Assembly (NCBI GenBank): GCA_038049695.1
Contig: CP142454.1
Span: 90,542,501 to 90,606,500 of the forward strand
Source: Cinnamomum chago
Taxonomy: Eukaryota; Streptophyta; Magnoliopsida; Laurales; Lauraceae
Length of the DNA stretch: 64,000 nucleotides
Direction: 5' to 3'
Both the position numbers and the translations under genes were made by a program. This document shows positions 1 to 11,921 of this stretch, piece by piece (position 1 is the stretch's first letter; each line of letters begins with the position of its first letter). The notes below the pieces were generated by a model that was given only the letters and a program-made list of their open reading frames with translations, did no database searches and was not told the origin of the DNA.

Positions 1-1
1 T

Positions 2-2865
2 GATTACATCAGACCCGAAACTTTTCTACCTGCTCTCCGGCTCGCAAAAGGAACTAAGTATGCCTTATGCCCCGCCATGGTTACTTGGATGTGTACAGGA
101 CTAGAACATCATATGGAGCTGGTTGGAAAAGGCGTACAGTTCCATGGTTTATATCCTGCCCATTTTTTCTATGCCTGGTTCATAAGTCATTGCGATGGTC
201 TTCATCGGCTCGAAGAAGTAGTTGACGGAAACCCTTTTCTAATGCATTTTCATGGGGCTAAAGCTACTAATCTGACTCTTGGAAATGCTCGCACAATAAT
301 TCGAGACTATAAGAATTACAGGTTTGATATATTCCCGAAACCTGGAGATGGCCCTTCATATTGGTTACGTGATTGTGGTTCAAGTAATATATGATCCTCT
401 GATGAAAAGGCATTAGCATCAACTGAGCGGGAATGGCTTGTATGTATTCGGCCCAGTACTTTTGTTTATAGGAGGGGAATTCATATCAACTTTCAGCCAT
501 ATCTTCCGAGTAGATTTGCTCAACAGTTTGGATATTCACAGGGCTATGTGGGTAATCCAAGTCTGAAGCCATTATTACAAGGGACTAGCATGGATGGCCT
601 CAATGCTTGGCTAGACTTCTCGGCTTTCCACACTGGTTGTTTATTACAAACTCCACACCCGGAAGCAGGTACATCTCATGCCTTTACTACTTGGTTTCAA
701 AATGTCTTCCAGGACTACCTAAAAATTGGTAATATGAGGAGTTTTCGCAAGGGCATTGAGTCGTCAACTTCTTCTCTTAAGGCTGAGAAGAAAAGAAAAG
801 TGTCAACAAAAAATACAAATGAGGACATCAATGACATCAATGGCGCCGAAGCTACTAATTGTGGGAATATTCGAATGGATCAGGCTGATATACAGGTGTC
901 TTTTCCTGATACACAGTTTCCCTCTATACCCAATGTGTCGACAGCTGCAAAGCCTCCACATGGAGGTGGGATTAAAGCTTCTCGATCAAGGAAGAAACCA
1001 GAAGAAGTGGTATCTATTGATGAGCATGGGCCAGCAAAGAGAACTCGTTCAAAGACTAGTGCCAGCAAATCATCGTCAGGAAGTTTAAGTGCAGGAGCAG
1101 TTTCATAAAAGGGGAAAGTATCTATTGGCACTAATATCTTAACATCAAATGTTGCCGTGGTAATTTCTGAGCCTCCAGAGCATGAAGTTTCAGACAAATA
1201 TAATGATAGGGTCGATTATGGTATATATGACTAACCCTTGGCTTTCAAGTTGTCTTCTCCAATAACGTCCTGATCTTATGATCCTTATCTTTTTCTTCTC
1301 CATTTTTTTTAGAAGACTCGCCTTGCCCTGATCTATCTTCTCATGACGATGTTCATCCTGACAGCACTGGATCTCAAGGTAAGTGGATCTCATCTTTTGT
1401 ATCATATTATTTGTAGGAATCATATATATATATATATATATATTCTCTAATCTCTCTGTAGGTGAACAAATAGAATCTTCCTTGCTTTCAAAGAACAAGA
1501 TAAGCACCTTAAGCTAACCCTATCTTTATCATAAATTGCTCTTAATGATATCATTGGCGAGTCTTGACTTAGGTGTCACTTGTGCAGCCATGGCTAAAGA
1601 GAATCGACCTAGTCAAAGCCCTGCTATTCTTGGTTATCTGCATGGTAATAAATTGAACTTTCAATGTTTTATTGGCTCTATATGCTTAACACTAATTTAC
1701 GTGAAAAGTCAATTTATTTTGTTTTGCCCCTTTTCCTTTTTTAGATGAGGATGCTGGCGTCATCACTTCCTTAAATGAAGCCGTGCTCATTTGTCCTCTC
1801 GCCATTGAGAAAGACAGAATAGTGGAGATTTTGTTGAGCCCTAGTCTGGCTTCAAGAGATCCCATGCATGCCACATTTACGGAACCCCCATTTGATGTTG
1901 TACGAGAGAGTGTGAATATCATTCATACCTCACATGGAGTGAAGAAGGGGGACGTACTGTCATTACTAAAGGCGTATGAACCAAATTCCCCTAATGTAAA
2001 GAGAGAAAATGTGGGTTCAATTTTGAAGCCTATGTCAAGTGCAGGATCGACTAGCGAAGCGGCTAAAGGTTTGGGAACTACAGACACGCCTCCTTCCACC
2101 ACAGTTGGTAGTGAGCAGGGTGCTTCTTTTGCATCTATGTCCTTAGAGGGTAAGGGTGCCTTGAATCCTTGGTTGGCAGTTGAGAGCACTTTCCAGAACA
2201 ACACAACTGAAGATGTATATCGGGAGCCAGCCCGCATGTTCGCAAAAAGTATTCTCAACAATGCTGTCAAAACAGTCACGTCGAGCAATTTAGAAGTTGT
2301 TTCGTCATATTTTGGCATAGCGAAAATAGCGCTTCGGAATGCACGGGAGGCTGGCCTTGACACGTCCATGGTTGAGTCTACCTTTGGTGCTATTTTTGAA
2401 ATTGCCACTAAATACTCAGAAGCACTTAAGGTGAATGGCCGCGAGTTATTAGAGAAGAAACTCAGAGCTTCACGTGTTACATACCAGACTCGCTTAGATG
2501 AGGTGTTAACTGCGTATGAAGCAGCCTATATAAAAAAGAAAACTCTTTTCAACAATTTATCTGACTATAAAATGCAGCGGGAGAAGATTTTGTCTGAAGT
2601 TTTGAGTGCAGAAACAATGTTGCGTCGGCTAAAAGAGGATCTTGCACGTGTAGACACTTCTGTGCGAAAGTTGACATATCAGGAAGAGTCAAGCTCTTGT
2701 ACTCTAGCTAGCCTCACCGACGAACAGAAAAGTATTGAACAAAAGATTATTCACATTGATGATGAACTTGCTGCGAATGAAGTCCAGGTGGAGGTAAAGA
2801 CTCTGTCTTTGGAAGATCTTCAAAGTTAATTTGAACATCAGCTAGAAAAGTTGAGAAGTTTACAG
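2..2865 (+). pseudogene. Plant mobile domain (aminotransferase-like) / coiled-coil gene, 5'-truncated by window, broken
   Basis: The frame is open from the left edge. Residues around 77-720 resemble the plant mobile domain family (transposase-derived, also found in MAIL1-like proteins and carried by some transposons): a tryptophan-rich core followed by PYLPSRFAQQFGYSQG. A basic, serine-rich linker follows (about 740-1105), then a long alpha-helical, coiled-coil C-terminus (about 2200-2860). A consistent phase-1 exon chain is visible: 2-1220, 1313-1378 (donor GTAAGTG), 1462-about 1515 (donor unclear), 1588-1644 and 1745-2865. In-frame stops lie at 392-394 (TGA), 1106-1108 (TAA) and 2827-2829 (TAA), and homology-like sequence continues after each. 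At least two could be C-to-T changes. I infer a decayed copy. Whether it was a host gene or transposon cargo cannot be told from this window. Confidence 0.75.
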
Positions 2866-4320
2866 GTTTAAACCTATATATTCTCCTTTTCGCTCATCCT
2901 GCATTATCTTCATCATTTATTTATTTTTTGACATTCATTTGGTGTGAGAACCCGACCCCTAATCTCTTGGATTAGCGTTGTTTTATTTGTGGATTAGTTC
3001 TTTTAGTGGGATTAGTATTTGTTGGGTTGAGTTTGTGAGCTAGAATGGTTTTTCTTCTAGTTTTGGGCTTTTGAGTGCTTTGGTAGCTTGTGGGGCCCTT
3101 TGGGGGTTCCTTTTTCGGCTTTGCATTTTCTTGTGAGATTTTCCCGATTTGTTTCGTATTGTGTTTTTGGCCCGTTGCATTCATCTCGAGGAATCCTACA
3201 ACTTTCATGTTGATCCCATATCCATTTGAGAACCCGAAACCCGATTTCTTGGCCTTGAGGGCAAAACAGTCTTTTCACACCAAATCTGTATCCAAAACTC
3301 GATACTCTCGAAATCCGTGAAACATACACTTTTTGGAAACTAGATATTTCGACGATCATTTCTTCCTTCTTCGTCGAATTCATCCGAGGTCCCGAGTGAG
3401 ATGATTTCAGCCACCCAAGTTCTTTAAGTTGTGGGACCCAACCTTCATTGTTAACAAAAGAGACCCTTCCCCTTCCTCCTCCATTTTCATGTTCCAGCAC
3501 AACCATGGAGTCTAGGGTTTTCCTTGCTCCCTCTTCTTCTTCTTGCTTCCCATCACTCAATCCACTTCCAAGCTTGCACCAAGAAGAGATTGGAGGCCAC
3601 CATCTTCTTCATCTCCTTGAGGACTTTCTTTCCATAGCTTTTGTGGAGCTCACCAACCATTACAAGACTTTCCTTGAGCTTACCTTGTCCATTAGAGGAC
3701 CTTCCAAGTAAGTGATTCTTCCCATCTCCTAGATTAGTGTTCCTCTAGCTCTTGAGAAGCTCCATTTGTATTATTGAAAGCTCTTTCATTTTCATTCTTT
3801 GTGTAACCCATTTTAGGGCTTTTTTGGGGGTTTTTGTAGAGATTGTTGATCTTGAGCTTGAGAGGTGATTAGGAGCTTGTTTTGCTAGATTGGAACCCAA
3901 GGCAAGTGGATGATTGGATTGTTTTTATTATTAACATGCTTTGTGAGAAAAATCTTGTTTCATTAAGGGTTTTGGTGATTTTAGTAGTTGTCTTTACTAT
4001 GATTAATATTGATTTTAGAAATGTGCTTATTGATGAGTTTATTTCCCTCTTGTTTGTGCTTGGAAAATGTATGCATCATATTGTCAAGGTTTCAATGATT
4101 TCACATGAATAAGTTTCCTCCACCTTGAGCCTTGTTGTGAATGGAAAGAATGGAAAGGGAGGAACTTGAAATGAGGAGCTCTTTAGCTCATATTATTGTC
4201 TTGGAAACATGTATTTTAGTCTTCTTGCTTATAGTTCTATGTGATGGTTTAAGTGTTGGAGAGTAGGTTGTAAAAAGGAAGAGAAAGAAGGGAACTGAAC
4301 TGCCCAGAATTCAGTTTCTG

Positions 4321-4473
4321 GACAGTTCGCTCGAGCGACCATGACAGTTCGCTCGATTTGTACAGAAATGGATACGGGCGTTCCAGCAGCCTGGTCGCTC
4401 GAACGCATTTAAATAACCGCTCGAACGATGAGTTCGCTCGAGCGAACTCCCAGATTCGCTCGAGCGATGCGGT
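4321..4473. repeat. Cluster of TTCGCTCGAGCGAA-type palindromes in the solo LTR
   Basis: Five to six full or decayed copies of the 12-mer palindrome TCGCTCGAGCGA occur, separated by 15-40 nt (for example near 4327, 4347, 4400, 4435 and 4456). The same motif forms the cluster in the LTRs of element D at the same relative place in the LTR. It is CpG-rich, unlike the AT-rich surroundings. Confidence 0.85.
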
Positions 4474-4507
4474 CTGCCTGGCCTGATGCGCGGGTACAGA
4501 AATTTCA

Positions 4508-4606
4508 CTCTCACATATGGTCAGTTTGAGTCCAGTGGGTTTTGAGGTTTATTTTCTTCGTGGACCTTGGCTAACCTCCTCGAACTCACTCGACCATATG
4601 TGAGAG
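4508..4606. repeat. 15-bp perfect inverted repeat in the solo LTR
   Basis: CTCTCACATATGGTC at 4508-4522 is the exact reverse complement of GACCATATGTGAGAG at 4592-4606, with a 69-nt loop. It follows directly after the palindrome cluster. Only the right arm is recognisable in the related LTR near 63510. Confidence 0.85.
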
Positions 4607-5299
4607 CGTCTTGAGCCGATGCTCTTCACGGTTGGTTCGGTAGCATCGAAGTTCAATCCATTTCAATCTTGAACGGGATGGAACGACGCGATATCTTCGT
4701 TATATCTAAACACAAGTCTTTCCCTTGGTTATCGCGAATTCTATTCCTTTCGGTGACTGAATAGGTTGCTCGATGTTTCCGAATTAATGTCATACCTAGG
4801 ATGGACCGTTTAAAATCTTGATTTTGCTATTGTAACATCTAGGACTACCCACAAGCTCATGTTAAATTTTGCAAATAGTAAAAGTGCATAAGGAGCCCGG
4901 AATGTCTTCTAACTCAAGGAGTACCAAGTAATTGTCATAATCGACATACGGGACCCCTATTCACTTAAATAGATCTTGAAACCGATATGTTTACCCGAAA
5001 TTGTTATAGTTCATTGTTTCACCTCTTTTCCCGAGATTTGCATTACATGACTTGTTTTCCCGAAAGCATTGAAGTTACACTAGTAACAGTTATTTGTCCC
5101 GACATGTATTGCCCGATATGAAATGTTAGTGTGCCCTTGAGCACCCCCGTCTTGCCCGTATATCTATTGTACTTGATTTACTTGCATTGTCTCGATTGTA
5201 TTTTACCTATGAGTCGGCACCACTAAGCTTGGATAACCTTGTTGGTCTGATCCACCGACTTGGAGATCCCCCCTCTTGTCCCGCCAGCTGCAGCTTGGA

Positions 5300-5558
5300 T
5301 CCCGCTACCCGGTTATTACCGTGGTCCCGTCCCGATACCCGGTTATTACCGTGGTCTTGTCCCGATACCGCAGATTGCTACTGTGGTCCCCGATGCCCGG
5401 CTCGCTACCGTGGTCCCGTATAGTATATGTATATGCATTCATGAGATCCCCTGTTTCTCCTCACCTCGAGTGACTGAGACCAGGGCCTAGTATATGTATA
5501 TGTATTGATATGAGATCCCCTGTTTCTCCTCACCTCGAGTGACTGAGATCAGGGCCTA
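5300..5558. repeat. Two tandem repeat blocks in the solo LTR
   Basis: From about 5300 to 5420 a unit of roughly 30 bp (CCCGGTTATTACCGTGGTC and variants) repeats about four times with decay. It is followed by a near-perfect 67-bp duplication beginning TAGTATATGTATATG at 5421 and again at 5488, which includes CACCTCGAGTGACTGAGA. This looks like LTR length variation. Confidence 0.75.
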
Positions 5559-5864
5559 GTTATTGCTCTGTCGCTTTAGTGATAGAGGACTTAGCTTCGT
5601 GTGGTTGCCATCTTGCCAGTTCCCGATTCCTTGAACACCCGACATGTTTTCTATTGTTTACTTGCTTTCCGATAAATGATTCGTTTCCTTTATGAAAGTT
5701 GTTATTTAAACAAGTGCTAATATTCTCCAATGTAAATTCAGTCATTATTATATTGTTCTCTGTTCTTTGTACCCGCACATGTTTTAAATGAATGCCCGAT
5801 CTGTTGAAGAACCATGCTTTTGCATATATTCCATACGATCAATGATTTTGCTAGATTTATATGA

Positions 5865-6380
5865 TTACACGTGTTTAAGGGAATACCCGAATTGTTAAAT
5901 ACCCGTGCCTTGTTTTAAAGGACATTTGGTTTGTCAGATATCTATATTTATACCTGTTTTTAAATGAATACCCGAATTGTTAAATACCCATGCTTTGAAA
6001 TATGTTTGAAATGACACCTGTTTTGCCAGATCACTATGTTTATACCGGTTTCAAATGAATATCCGATTTGTTAAATATCCCTGCTTTAAGATATGTTTTA
6101 AATGAACACTAGTTTTGACAGATTGCTTTGGTTACACCGGTTTTAAATGAACACCCGGTTTGTTAAATATCCGTCTTTCCACATATGTTTCAAATGGACA
6201 TTGGTTTTGCTAGACTGTTATGGATACCTGATTTGTTGTATACTTGTGTTTTACTTAAGTTTCAAATGAACGTTTGTTTTGTCAAACCACTATATTTATA
6301 CATGTTTTAGACGAATACCCGATTGTCAAATATCTATGATTATAGATGATGTAAATGAATACATGTTTTATTAGATGTTC
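5865..6380. repeat. About 89-bp degenerate tandem repeats in the solo LTR
   Basis: The phrase GAATACCCGAATTGTTAAAT recurs with substitutions near 5881, 5967, 6057 and 6148 and in decayed form near 6312. The spacing is 86-91 nt. About five units contribute much of the LTR's length. Confidence 0.7.
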
Positions 6381-7058
6381 ATGTTTTACCCGTGCTTGAA
6401 ATGAATACAAGTTTTCCCCGAGATTCCCGACTTTGCACCCGTATAATTATATGCAGCATTTTGAGCAAATAGCATGATTTATCATTTGTATTATTATTCG
6501 CTATATTGTGTTCTTTTCATCCACCTGCCAGACCGTCGTGTCTGACCCACTACTTTTGGTACTCAGGTTCAGATTTATTCGCCCCGAGTTGAGTGTTTTG
6601 TTGGCTTTGGAGCCATGCCTTGCAGGTTGTTTTGTCGGCTATGTCATGTAGACATTGAGCTTGACATCGGAGCTACGTCACATTTGGGTAGTGGTTTATA
6701 GCTTCTTGTTGTATGGCTTTTATTAGCCTTTTTCTTGGGATTCTTAATTAATGTACTTTGATAATTGTAACTTGAACATATTTGGGAATGTAATATCCTG
6801 TTACTGTCAGCTCTGTAATTTATTGTGATGTTTACTCCAGTCTGGTATGATTCTTGATATAATAGCTATGGGCTAAAGGTTGAGTGCGACGCGGAATCCG
6901 ATGGCCACGGACTTCGGGTTGCAACGCCACAAATGCTTCCGCAAAATATTCAGATTGTGTTGTCTTCACACACGCGGATCTTGGGAGAAGTAAAAACACA
7001 TTTATTCTTAATCCCATCTCCCGCCCCCGAGGTTCTGGTTCGGGGGCGTGACATTTGG

Positions 7059-7229
7059 ACATCATCATTTTTTTATGTGAATAAATGAAAGGAACATCAC
7101 AATCTAGAGACTAGATTCCTATTGATTTTAAGGCTCAACATTATTCTGTTATATCCCTTCATTTTTATCTTCATAGTAAATTGGACAAATGCATTTCAAC
7201 TTGGAGCCAATAATGTTACTTACACCATG
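7059..7229. other. Unassigned AT-rich stretch between the solo LTR and element A1
   Basis: This is what remains between the downstream TTTGG duplication and the first position where A1 can be matched to its sister copy A2. It could be the rest of the mobile-domain gene intron or degraded A1 3' sequence. No open frame here resembles a known family. Confidence 0.4.
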
Positions 7230-7499
7230 TTTGGGCAACTCCGCTTTGTGTATGTCAAAAACAAAGTATACATGTCATCTCAGTTTTACTCAGAATTTAT
7301 CCACACAAGTTTGAGCTTGGCAGTGGGATTGACTTCCTGACATGGTCTGAGCGATTGTTGTAAAATGTTGACTGAGTAACTCATGCTAGGGAATTTCTTT
7401 TCATACCAATTAGACAGATTGAGACAAGCTAGATTCAGCTTAAAATATGTCTTTTTTTTATTTGGCAGCATATCTTCAAAAGCCACAGTCAAGGCTCAC

Positions 7500-7790
7500 A
7501 TGACATGTTAAATTTGGAGTTTCGATCTCTGAGGCATAGTGTCAAAACTTTTGAGGTTCTGAGACTTAACAACATGTTGCAAACTTTGAGGCTTGGTATC
7601 AAAACATTAAATGTTCTGAGGCTTGATATCAAAGTTTGAAATATCACGAACTTCGAGGCATGATATCGGAACTTTTAAATATTCCGAGGCTTGGTGTCAA
7701 GGTCCAAAACTTTTCGATTTTCGAGGCATTATATCGTGACTTCTATGACTCGAGGCATCATATCGAAAATCGAAGATGATAAGAGGACAT
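7500..7790 (-). repeat. A1 3' noncoding tandem repeat (GGCATGATATC-type)
   Basis: A degenerate unit of about 45 nt, with cores such as GAGGCATGATATCG, GAGGCTTGGTGTCAA and GAGGCATTATATCG, recurs about six times between the integrase end and the lost 3' LTR. The inverted homologue lies at 17950-18210. Tat/Ogre elements are known for tandem repeats in this position. Confidence 0.75.
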
Positions 7791-7794
7791 GTTT

Positions 7795-8328
7795 TCATGG
7801 ATAATACTTCTTAAGAAATTTGCCATTGATGGGCATAAGGCATCGATCACCATCTTGATTTGTTAAACTATAAGAGCCATTAGAGTAGACAGAATCGATA
7901 ACAAATGGTCCCTCCCATTTTTCTGTAAACTTCCCTTTTGATTTATGAGTGATGATCATTGGTCTTTTAACAGCGAGGACCAAATCGCCCCTTTTAAAGA
8001 CCCTTTGATGTACTTTTTTATTAAACGCATTTGCCATTCTAGATTGGTAGATCTCTATGTTTTGACGAGTGATGAGCCTTTCTTCGTCAAGAGAGTCCAA
8101 TTCTTGTAGCCGTAATTTCGCATTCCCTTCTTCATTCATGCCGCTAGCTAATGCAATTCGGAGTGAAGGGATTTGAATTTCAAGTGGTAGAACAACTTCA
8201 CAGCCATATACGAGTGAGAAATGTGTAAATTGAGTTGCTCCTCGAACCGTGGTACGATAGGCCCATAGCGCTTCTGGCAATCGTTCGTGCCAATCTCTTT
8301 TGTTTTTAGAGACCATTTTCTTTAACAT
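7795..8328 (-). pseudogene. Integrase C-terminal remnant (A1)
   Basis: The 177-residue frame matches the last 177 residues of the A2 integrase (ending at 17936) almost throughout, for example KMVSKNKRDWHERLPEALWA. The zinc-binding and DDE parts are missing because of the deletion whose junction lies at 8326-8335. Reading into this frame from RNase H requires crossing that junction. Confidence 0.85.
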
Positions 8329-9764
8329 TTTGCAACTCCTACCCCAGATATCTTTTCTCCGCTTACATCCGTCCTACTAGCACTATCAAAATACATTTCC
8401 CGAGCTTCTTGTTTTGAGGTCTGAAAGGTCTCAATGTAAAAGACTGGTTCATCTGGGAAAGCATCCCTTAGCTCGGAATCAGGTGGTAACGAATGCGCGG
8501 CCAAGAAATCTGCTAATGCTTGACCTTTTACTGCTTTTTGTGGGACATATATGATATCATATTTGGAAAGGAGAATGGGCCATTTTGTTAACCTTGCACT
8601 CAAATATCCCGCCTTTGTTACTAAGTTCTTTAATGGGTTTACACGAGAGACAAGATAAATTGTTTGTGATAGCAGATAGTGCCTTAATTTCTGTATTGCA
8701 AACATTAGCGCGGGGCATTCTTTCTCTATCGGTGGATATCGATGTTCTGCTCCTACCATCACCATACTTAAGTAGTAAAGTACCACCTAATGCCCTTGGT
8801 TATTCTTTTGTGCCAGCATTGCCCCCAAGGAGTGATCAAGGGCTCGCGTATACAAAATGAATGGTCTCCCTTGCACTGGAGCAGCTAAAACAGGAAGCCT
8901 AGTAAGATATTTCTTGATATCTTCAAAGGCTTCATCACATGCCTGATCCCATACAAAATTCACTCCTTTCTTCATTAGACGTGAGAATGGTCGACATCTT
9001 CCAGATAAATTAGAAATGAACCTTCGAATATAGGCCATTTGAAATTGGAGTCCTTTCAGCTCTTTTAGATTTCTTAGAGGTTTCATTTCTAAAATGGCTT
9101 TTATCTTGATCGGATCAAGCTCGATTCCATCTTTGCAAACAATAAGCCCTAGGAATTTTCCCGAAGAAACACCAAAAAAGCATTTCAATGGGTTCATGCG
9201 GAGTTTATACCGTCAAAGTCATTCAAACACTTCCCTGAGGTCTTTGAGACGATCTTCTTTTCTTTTCCTTTTAACAGCAAGATCATCTACATAACACTCC
9301 ACCTTTTTATGTTGCATATCTTTAAAGATTTTCATCATTTCCCTTTGATAAAGAGCCCCTGCAGTTTTTAAACCAAAAGGCATCACGGTGTAACAATAGA
9401 TTCCAAATGGTGTTCGAAATGTAGTGTGCTTCTGGTCATTAGGATGCATTTTGATTTGGTTATATCCTGAGAAACCGTCCATGAAAGACATCCTTTCGTA
9501 ACCAAAAGTATTATCAATCATGATTTCTGTGATGGATAAAGGGAATTCATCCTTAGGACAAGCCTCATTTAAATTTCTAAAATCAATACAGATTCTAATC
9601 TGGCCATTTTTCTTTGTAACTGGAACGATGTTGGCTAACCAATCAGGATGTTGTTCCTCCCTAATGAAGCCAACATTTTTTATATTTTGAACCTCTTTGT
9701 CGATTATATCCATTATGTATTGTCGGAATCTTCTTTGAGCTAGCTTGTTTAATGGGTTTAACAT
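8329..9764 (-). pseudogene. Reverse transcriptase - RNase H - start of second RNase H (A1)
   Basis: RT runs from 9764 leftwards, with KKNGQIRICIDFRNLNEACP, FMDGFSGYNQIKM, MPFGLKTAGA and the catalytic YVDD near 9290. Connection and RNase H continue below 9197 (ILYTRALDHSLGAML near 8835, KECPALMFAIQKLRHYL near 8720). The RNase H carries TRALD where active enzymes have TDAS. The archaeal-type RNase H begins (MYFDSASRTD near 8395) and is cut after ISGVGV. Nonsense codons break the frame between 9219 and 9197 and at 8787-8789. Dead as an enzyme. Confidence 0.85.
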
Positions 9765-10046
9765 CTTTTCTTGAACTTAACCTATGCATTGCAATTCTTG
9801 GATCAAGGCCAGGCATTTCAGAATAAGACCATGCAAAAACATCTTTAAATTCATTCAAAAGACAAGTATACTCCGAAATTTCGTCTTTATTCAATTCTGC
9901 ATTTACAAAGATTGGACGGGGGGTCACTTTCTGTTCCTAGGTTAATTTGTTTAACCTTATCCTCCTTGGGGGGACTTGGTTTTACATCTTCCGTTTCTTT
10001 TTCCGGTTCGAAGTACATTTCTTCATTTTCATCTACGTCCTCACCT
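9661..10046 (-). pseudogene. Linker exon before RT with a likely intron acceptor (A1)
   Basis: On the minus strand, ATTGCATTTCCATTTCAG followed by GTGAGGACG (acceptor AG at 10046-10045) is a good plant 3' splice site. It is followed by an acidic stretch and by NKDEISEYTCLLNEFKDVFAWSY, the usual segment upstream of plant gypsy RT. The frame then runs into an AGCTAGCT at 9738-9745, which shifts it relative to RT. The sister copy A3 has the same acceptor and the same AGCTAGCT. Ogre elements are known to splice out an intron between protease and RT. The donor is not identified. Confidence 0.65.
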
Positions 10047-10796
10047 GAAATGGAAATGCAATTAATTGAAAATACAGCCCAACTTCATGAACTAATTTTG
10101 AAGTTCTAGTCTTTTTCTTCTTGTTCATGGGAGGGTGTTAAGAGCTTGTTGCAGTAACAATGATTGGCTATTGTTGTTGATATCGGACAATATCCTAGAC
10201 CATATGGGATGAATCTAACATGTCCATGATTTTTCCACGATCTTACGTGCATCTCCTATGGAACTGGAATGCCACGACCCTGCTTCAGTCCTTGCCGGCT
10301 GGTAACATCATAACCCATCCTTCACATTATCAATTTAGCCTTATAGCTATACATAGAGAAATCCGGGGTCCCTTCCATAGGAAACTCTCCAACAATCATC
10401 TGTGAAGGGCACGATACTCTATAAAACACGATAGGTGGCCGATGTTTCATGGGCGAAACAAATATTGCTCCTTTTAGTTCTTCTGGAGGCCTCGGAAGAT
10501 ATATCATCGGGATAGGGAGTTTAACAGAGTCGATAAGTGACTTTTTCCCTCTACCTTCATCTTCTCCCACAAATGATATAATGCCGACTGTGACTCTTTT
10601 TGATCTGGAACTTGGAACCTCTACTAGGCTTTTCTTAATGAAAGTTATCTCTTCAACCTTTGGACGAATGCTAATCTTGGAGCATTCAGGTGCTTTTGTG
10701 GCAACGTTAGTAGAGGATTCACCATTTATTATCTCAACACGTTCGAGTAGTTTTGCTGGTAGAGGTATAGATAACTTGAAATTATTCTTTTTGTTT
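10047..10796 (-). other. Protease-to-RT interval of A1
   Basis: About 750 nt with broken frames on the minus strand, including PMIYLPRPPEELKGAIFVSP near 10505. The region corresponds to 58790-59553 of A3. The part nearest RT is probably intron. The part nearest protease was probably coding, because an 82-residue frame is shared with A3 (59091-59342). Confidence 0.55.
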
Positions 10797-11354
10797 TTAG
10801 ATTTTTTTTTTTACAAAAAATGCTTCCGATGTGCTTTCATTTGCATCACCATTAGGTTTTGACGAGTAAAATCTAGGATCCACACAATATGCTTCCATTC
10901 CTTTGAAGGGTTTCTTATCAGCAAAGACTAGAGGTACTTCTGAATTTTTATCAATGTATTTGATACACTGATGTAACGTCGAAGGGACTACATAGTTTTC
11001 ATGAATCCATGGCCTTCCAAGGAGCAAATTGTAGGAAGTTTTGGCAACAATGGCGTAGACCACGACCTGAGATTTCATGTCTCCAATCTTACATGGAATA
11101 ACTATCCTACCAATAGCCTTTTGTGTTTCTCCATTGTATGCCGATATGCTGAATTTTGTATAGATGAGCTTGCTAGTTGGGATTCCCAAATATTTTAAGG
11201 CCCGTAGTGGCACGAGGTTAATTGCTGATCCATGGTCAATTTGTACTCTTGGTAATTCAACTTCACTGATATATCCTGTGAAGTATAATGGCCGATTGTG
11301 CTTTACATCCCCGAGTAACATGTCATCCTTCGTGAAGCTAATTGTAGCAGCCAT
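10797..11354 (-). pseudogene. Aspartic protease region (A1)
   Basis: The frame has VELPRVQIDHGSAINLVPLRALKYLGI, with the D-x-G-S catalytic signature of retropepsins (the A3 copy reads DPGS), and later LLLGRPWIHE, the second conserved retropepsin segment. It would cut the polyprotein into gag and pol proteins in the particle. It is open for 185 residues, but the flanking gag and RT frames are interrupted. Confidence 0.8.
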
Positions 11355-11921
11355 GGCTGCTCTTAAATTGAAACATTCTTTACATTTTGCTTTTTGCTTT
11401 ACTTGTACTTGGTGGACATGAGATGCATATTAGTCTGGGTTGATGAGAGCTGCTGCAGCAGCTTTTCAAATGTCTGGAGACAGCCTCAACATCTCATGCA
11501 TGCTTATACTTGCGGGGATGCGTGCTAGATGTTCAAGCAAATCAAATCTAAAGGGCTCCTGAAGACTAGGCAGACCACCATTCTTGACATTTCTTTCTGT
11601 AGGCTTTGTAGCCTTGTCTTGGTTAATAATTGCATCATAATTTTTATGGTAATCTAGCCTAGAGCGAGTCCCTTTGCCTACCTCCTATACCTCAGGAAAA
11701 CATAAGGAAATCTCTTCGCTATCTACTTTTGCAGTCACCGAAGATTTGGAGGATGTCAAATTGGATGTTGATGAACTCTCTGCTTAGTCTTCATCTTCAT
11801 TTTTCTCTTCATCAGAAGTTTCATGGTCGATCCTAATCATATTACATGGCCAATATAATCCTCCGACATCCTCATTCGCATCCCATGGGGTATCATTATC
11901 CCATGTTAAGGCTTCAATTTC
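11355..11921 (-). other. Decayed coding region between spacer and protease (A1)
   Basis: No long frame. The sequence is collinear with 57818-58246 of A3 (for example the GCTGCTGCAGCAGCT block near 11450 and 58140), so it belongs to the polyprotein and has lost its frame in both copies. Confidence 0.55.

Larger units (their letters stand above)
2943..7053 (+). mobile_element. Solo LTR, Tekay-type Ty3/gypsy chromovirus
   Basis: The sequence begins TGTGAGAACCCGACCC, ends GGGGGCGTGACA, is 4111 bp long and is flanked by the perfect 5-bp duplication TTTGG (2938-2942 and 7054-7058). There is no PBS, PPT or coding region, so it is a solo LTR left by LTR-LTR recombination. Blocks are shared with the LTR at 62133 and with the LTRs of element D: the TATTTCGACGA block near 3340, AGAGCGTCTTGAGCCGATG near 4604 and AAGGAGCCCGGAATGTC near 4890. 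That places it in the same Tekay-like group. It lies just after the donor at 2866, inside the last visible intron of the mobile domain gene. Confidence 0.88.

Noticed and set aside
1421-1442. (TA)n run in the mobile-domain gene
   Set aside because: Simple intronic microsatellite between the exons at 1378 and 1462.
4321-4473. CRISPR-like spaced palindromes
   Set aside because: Spacing is irregular, units vary, and the block sits in a plant LTR. No cas genes.
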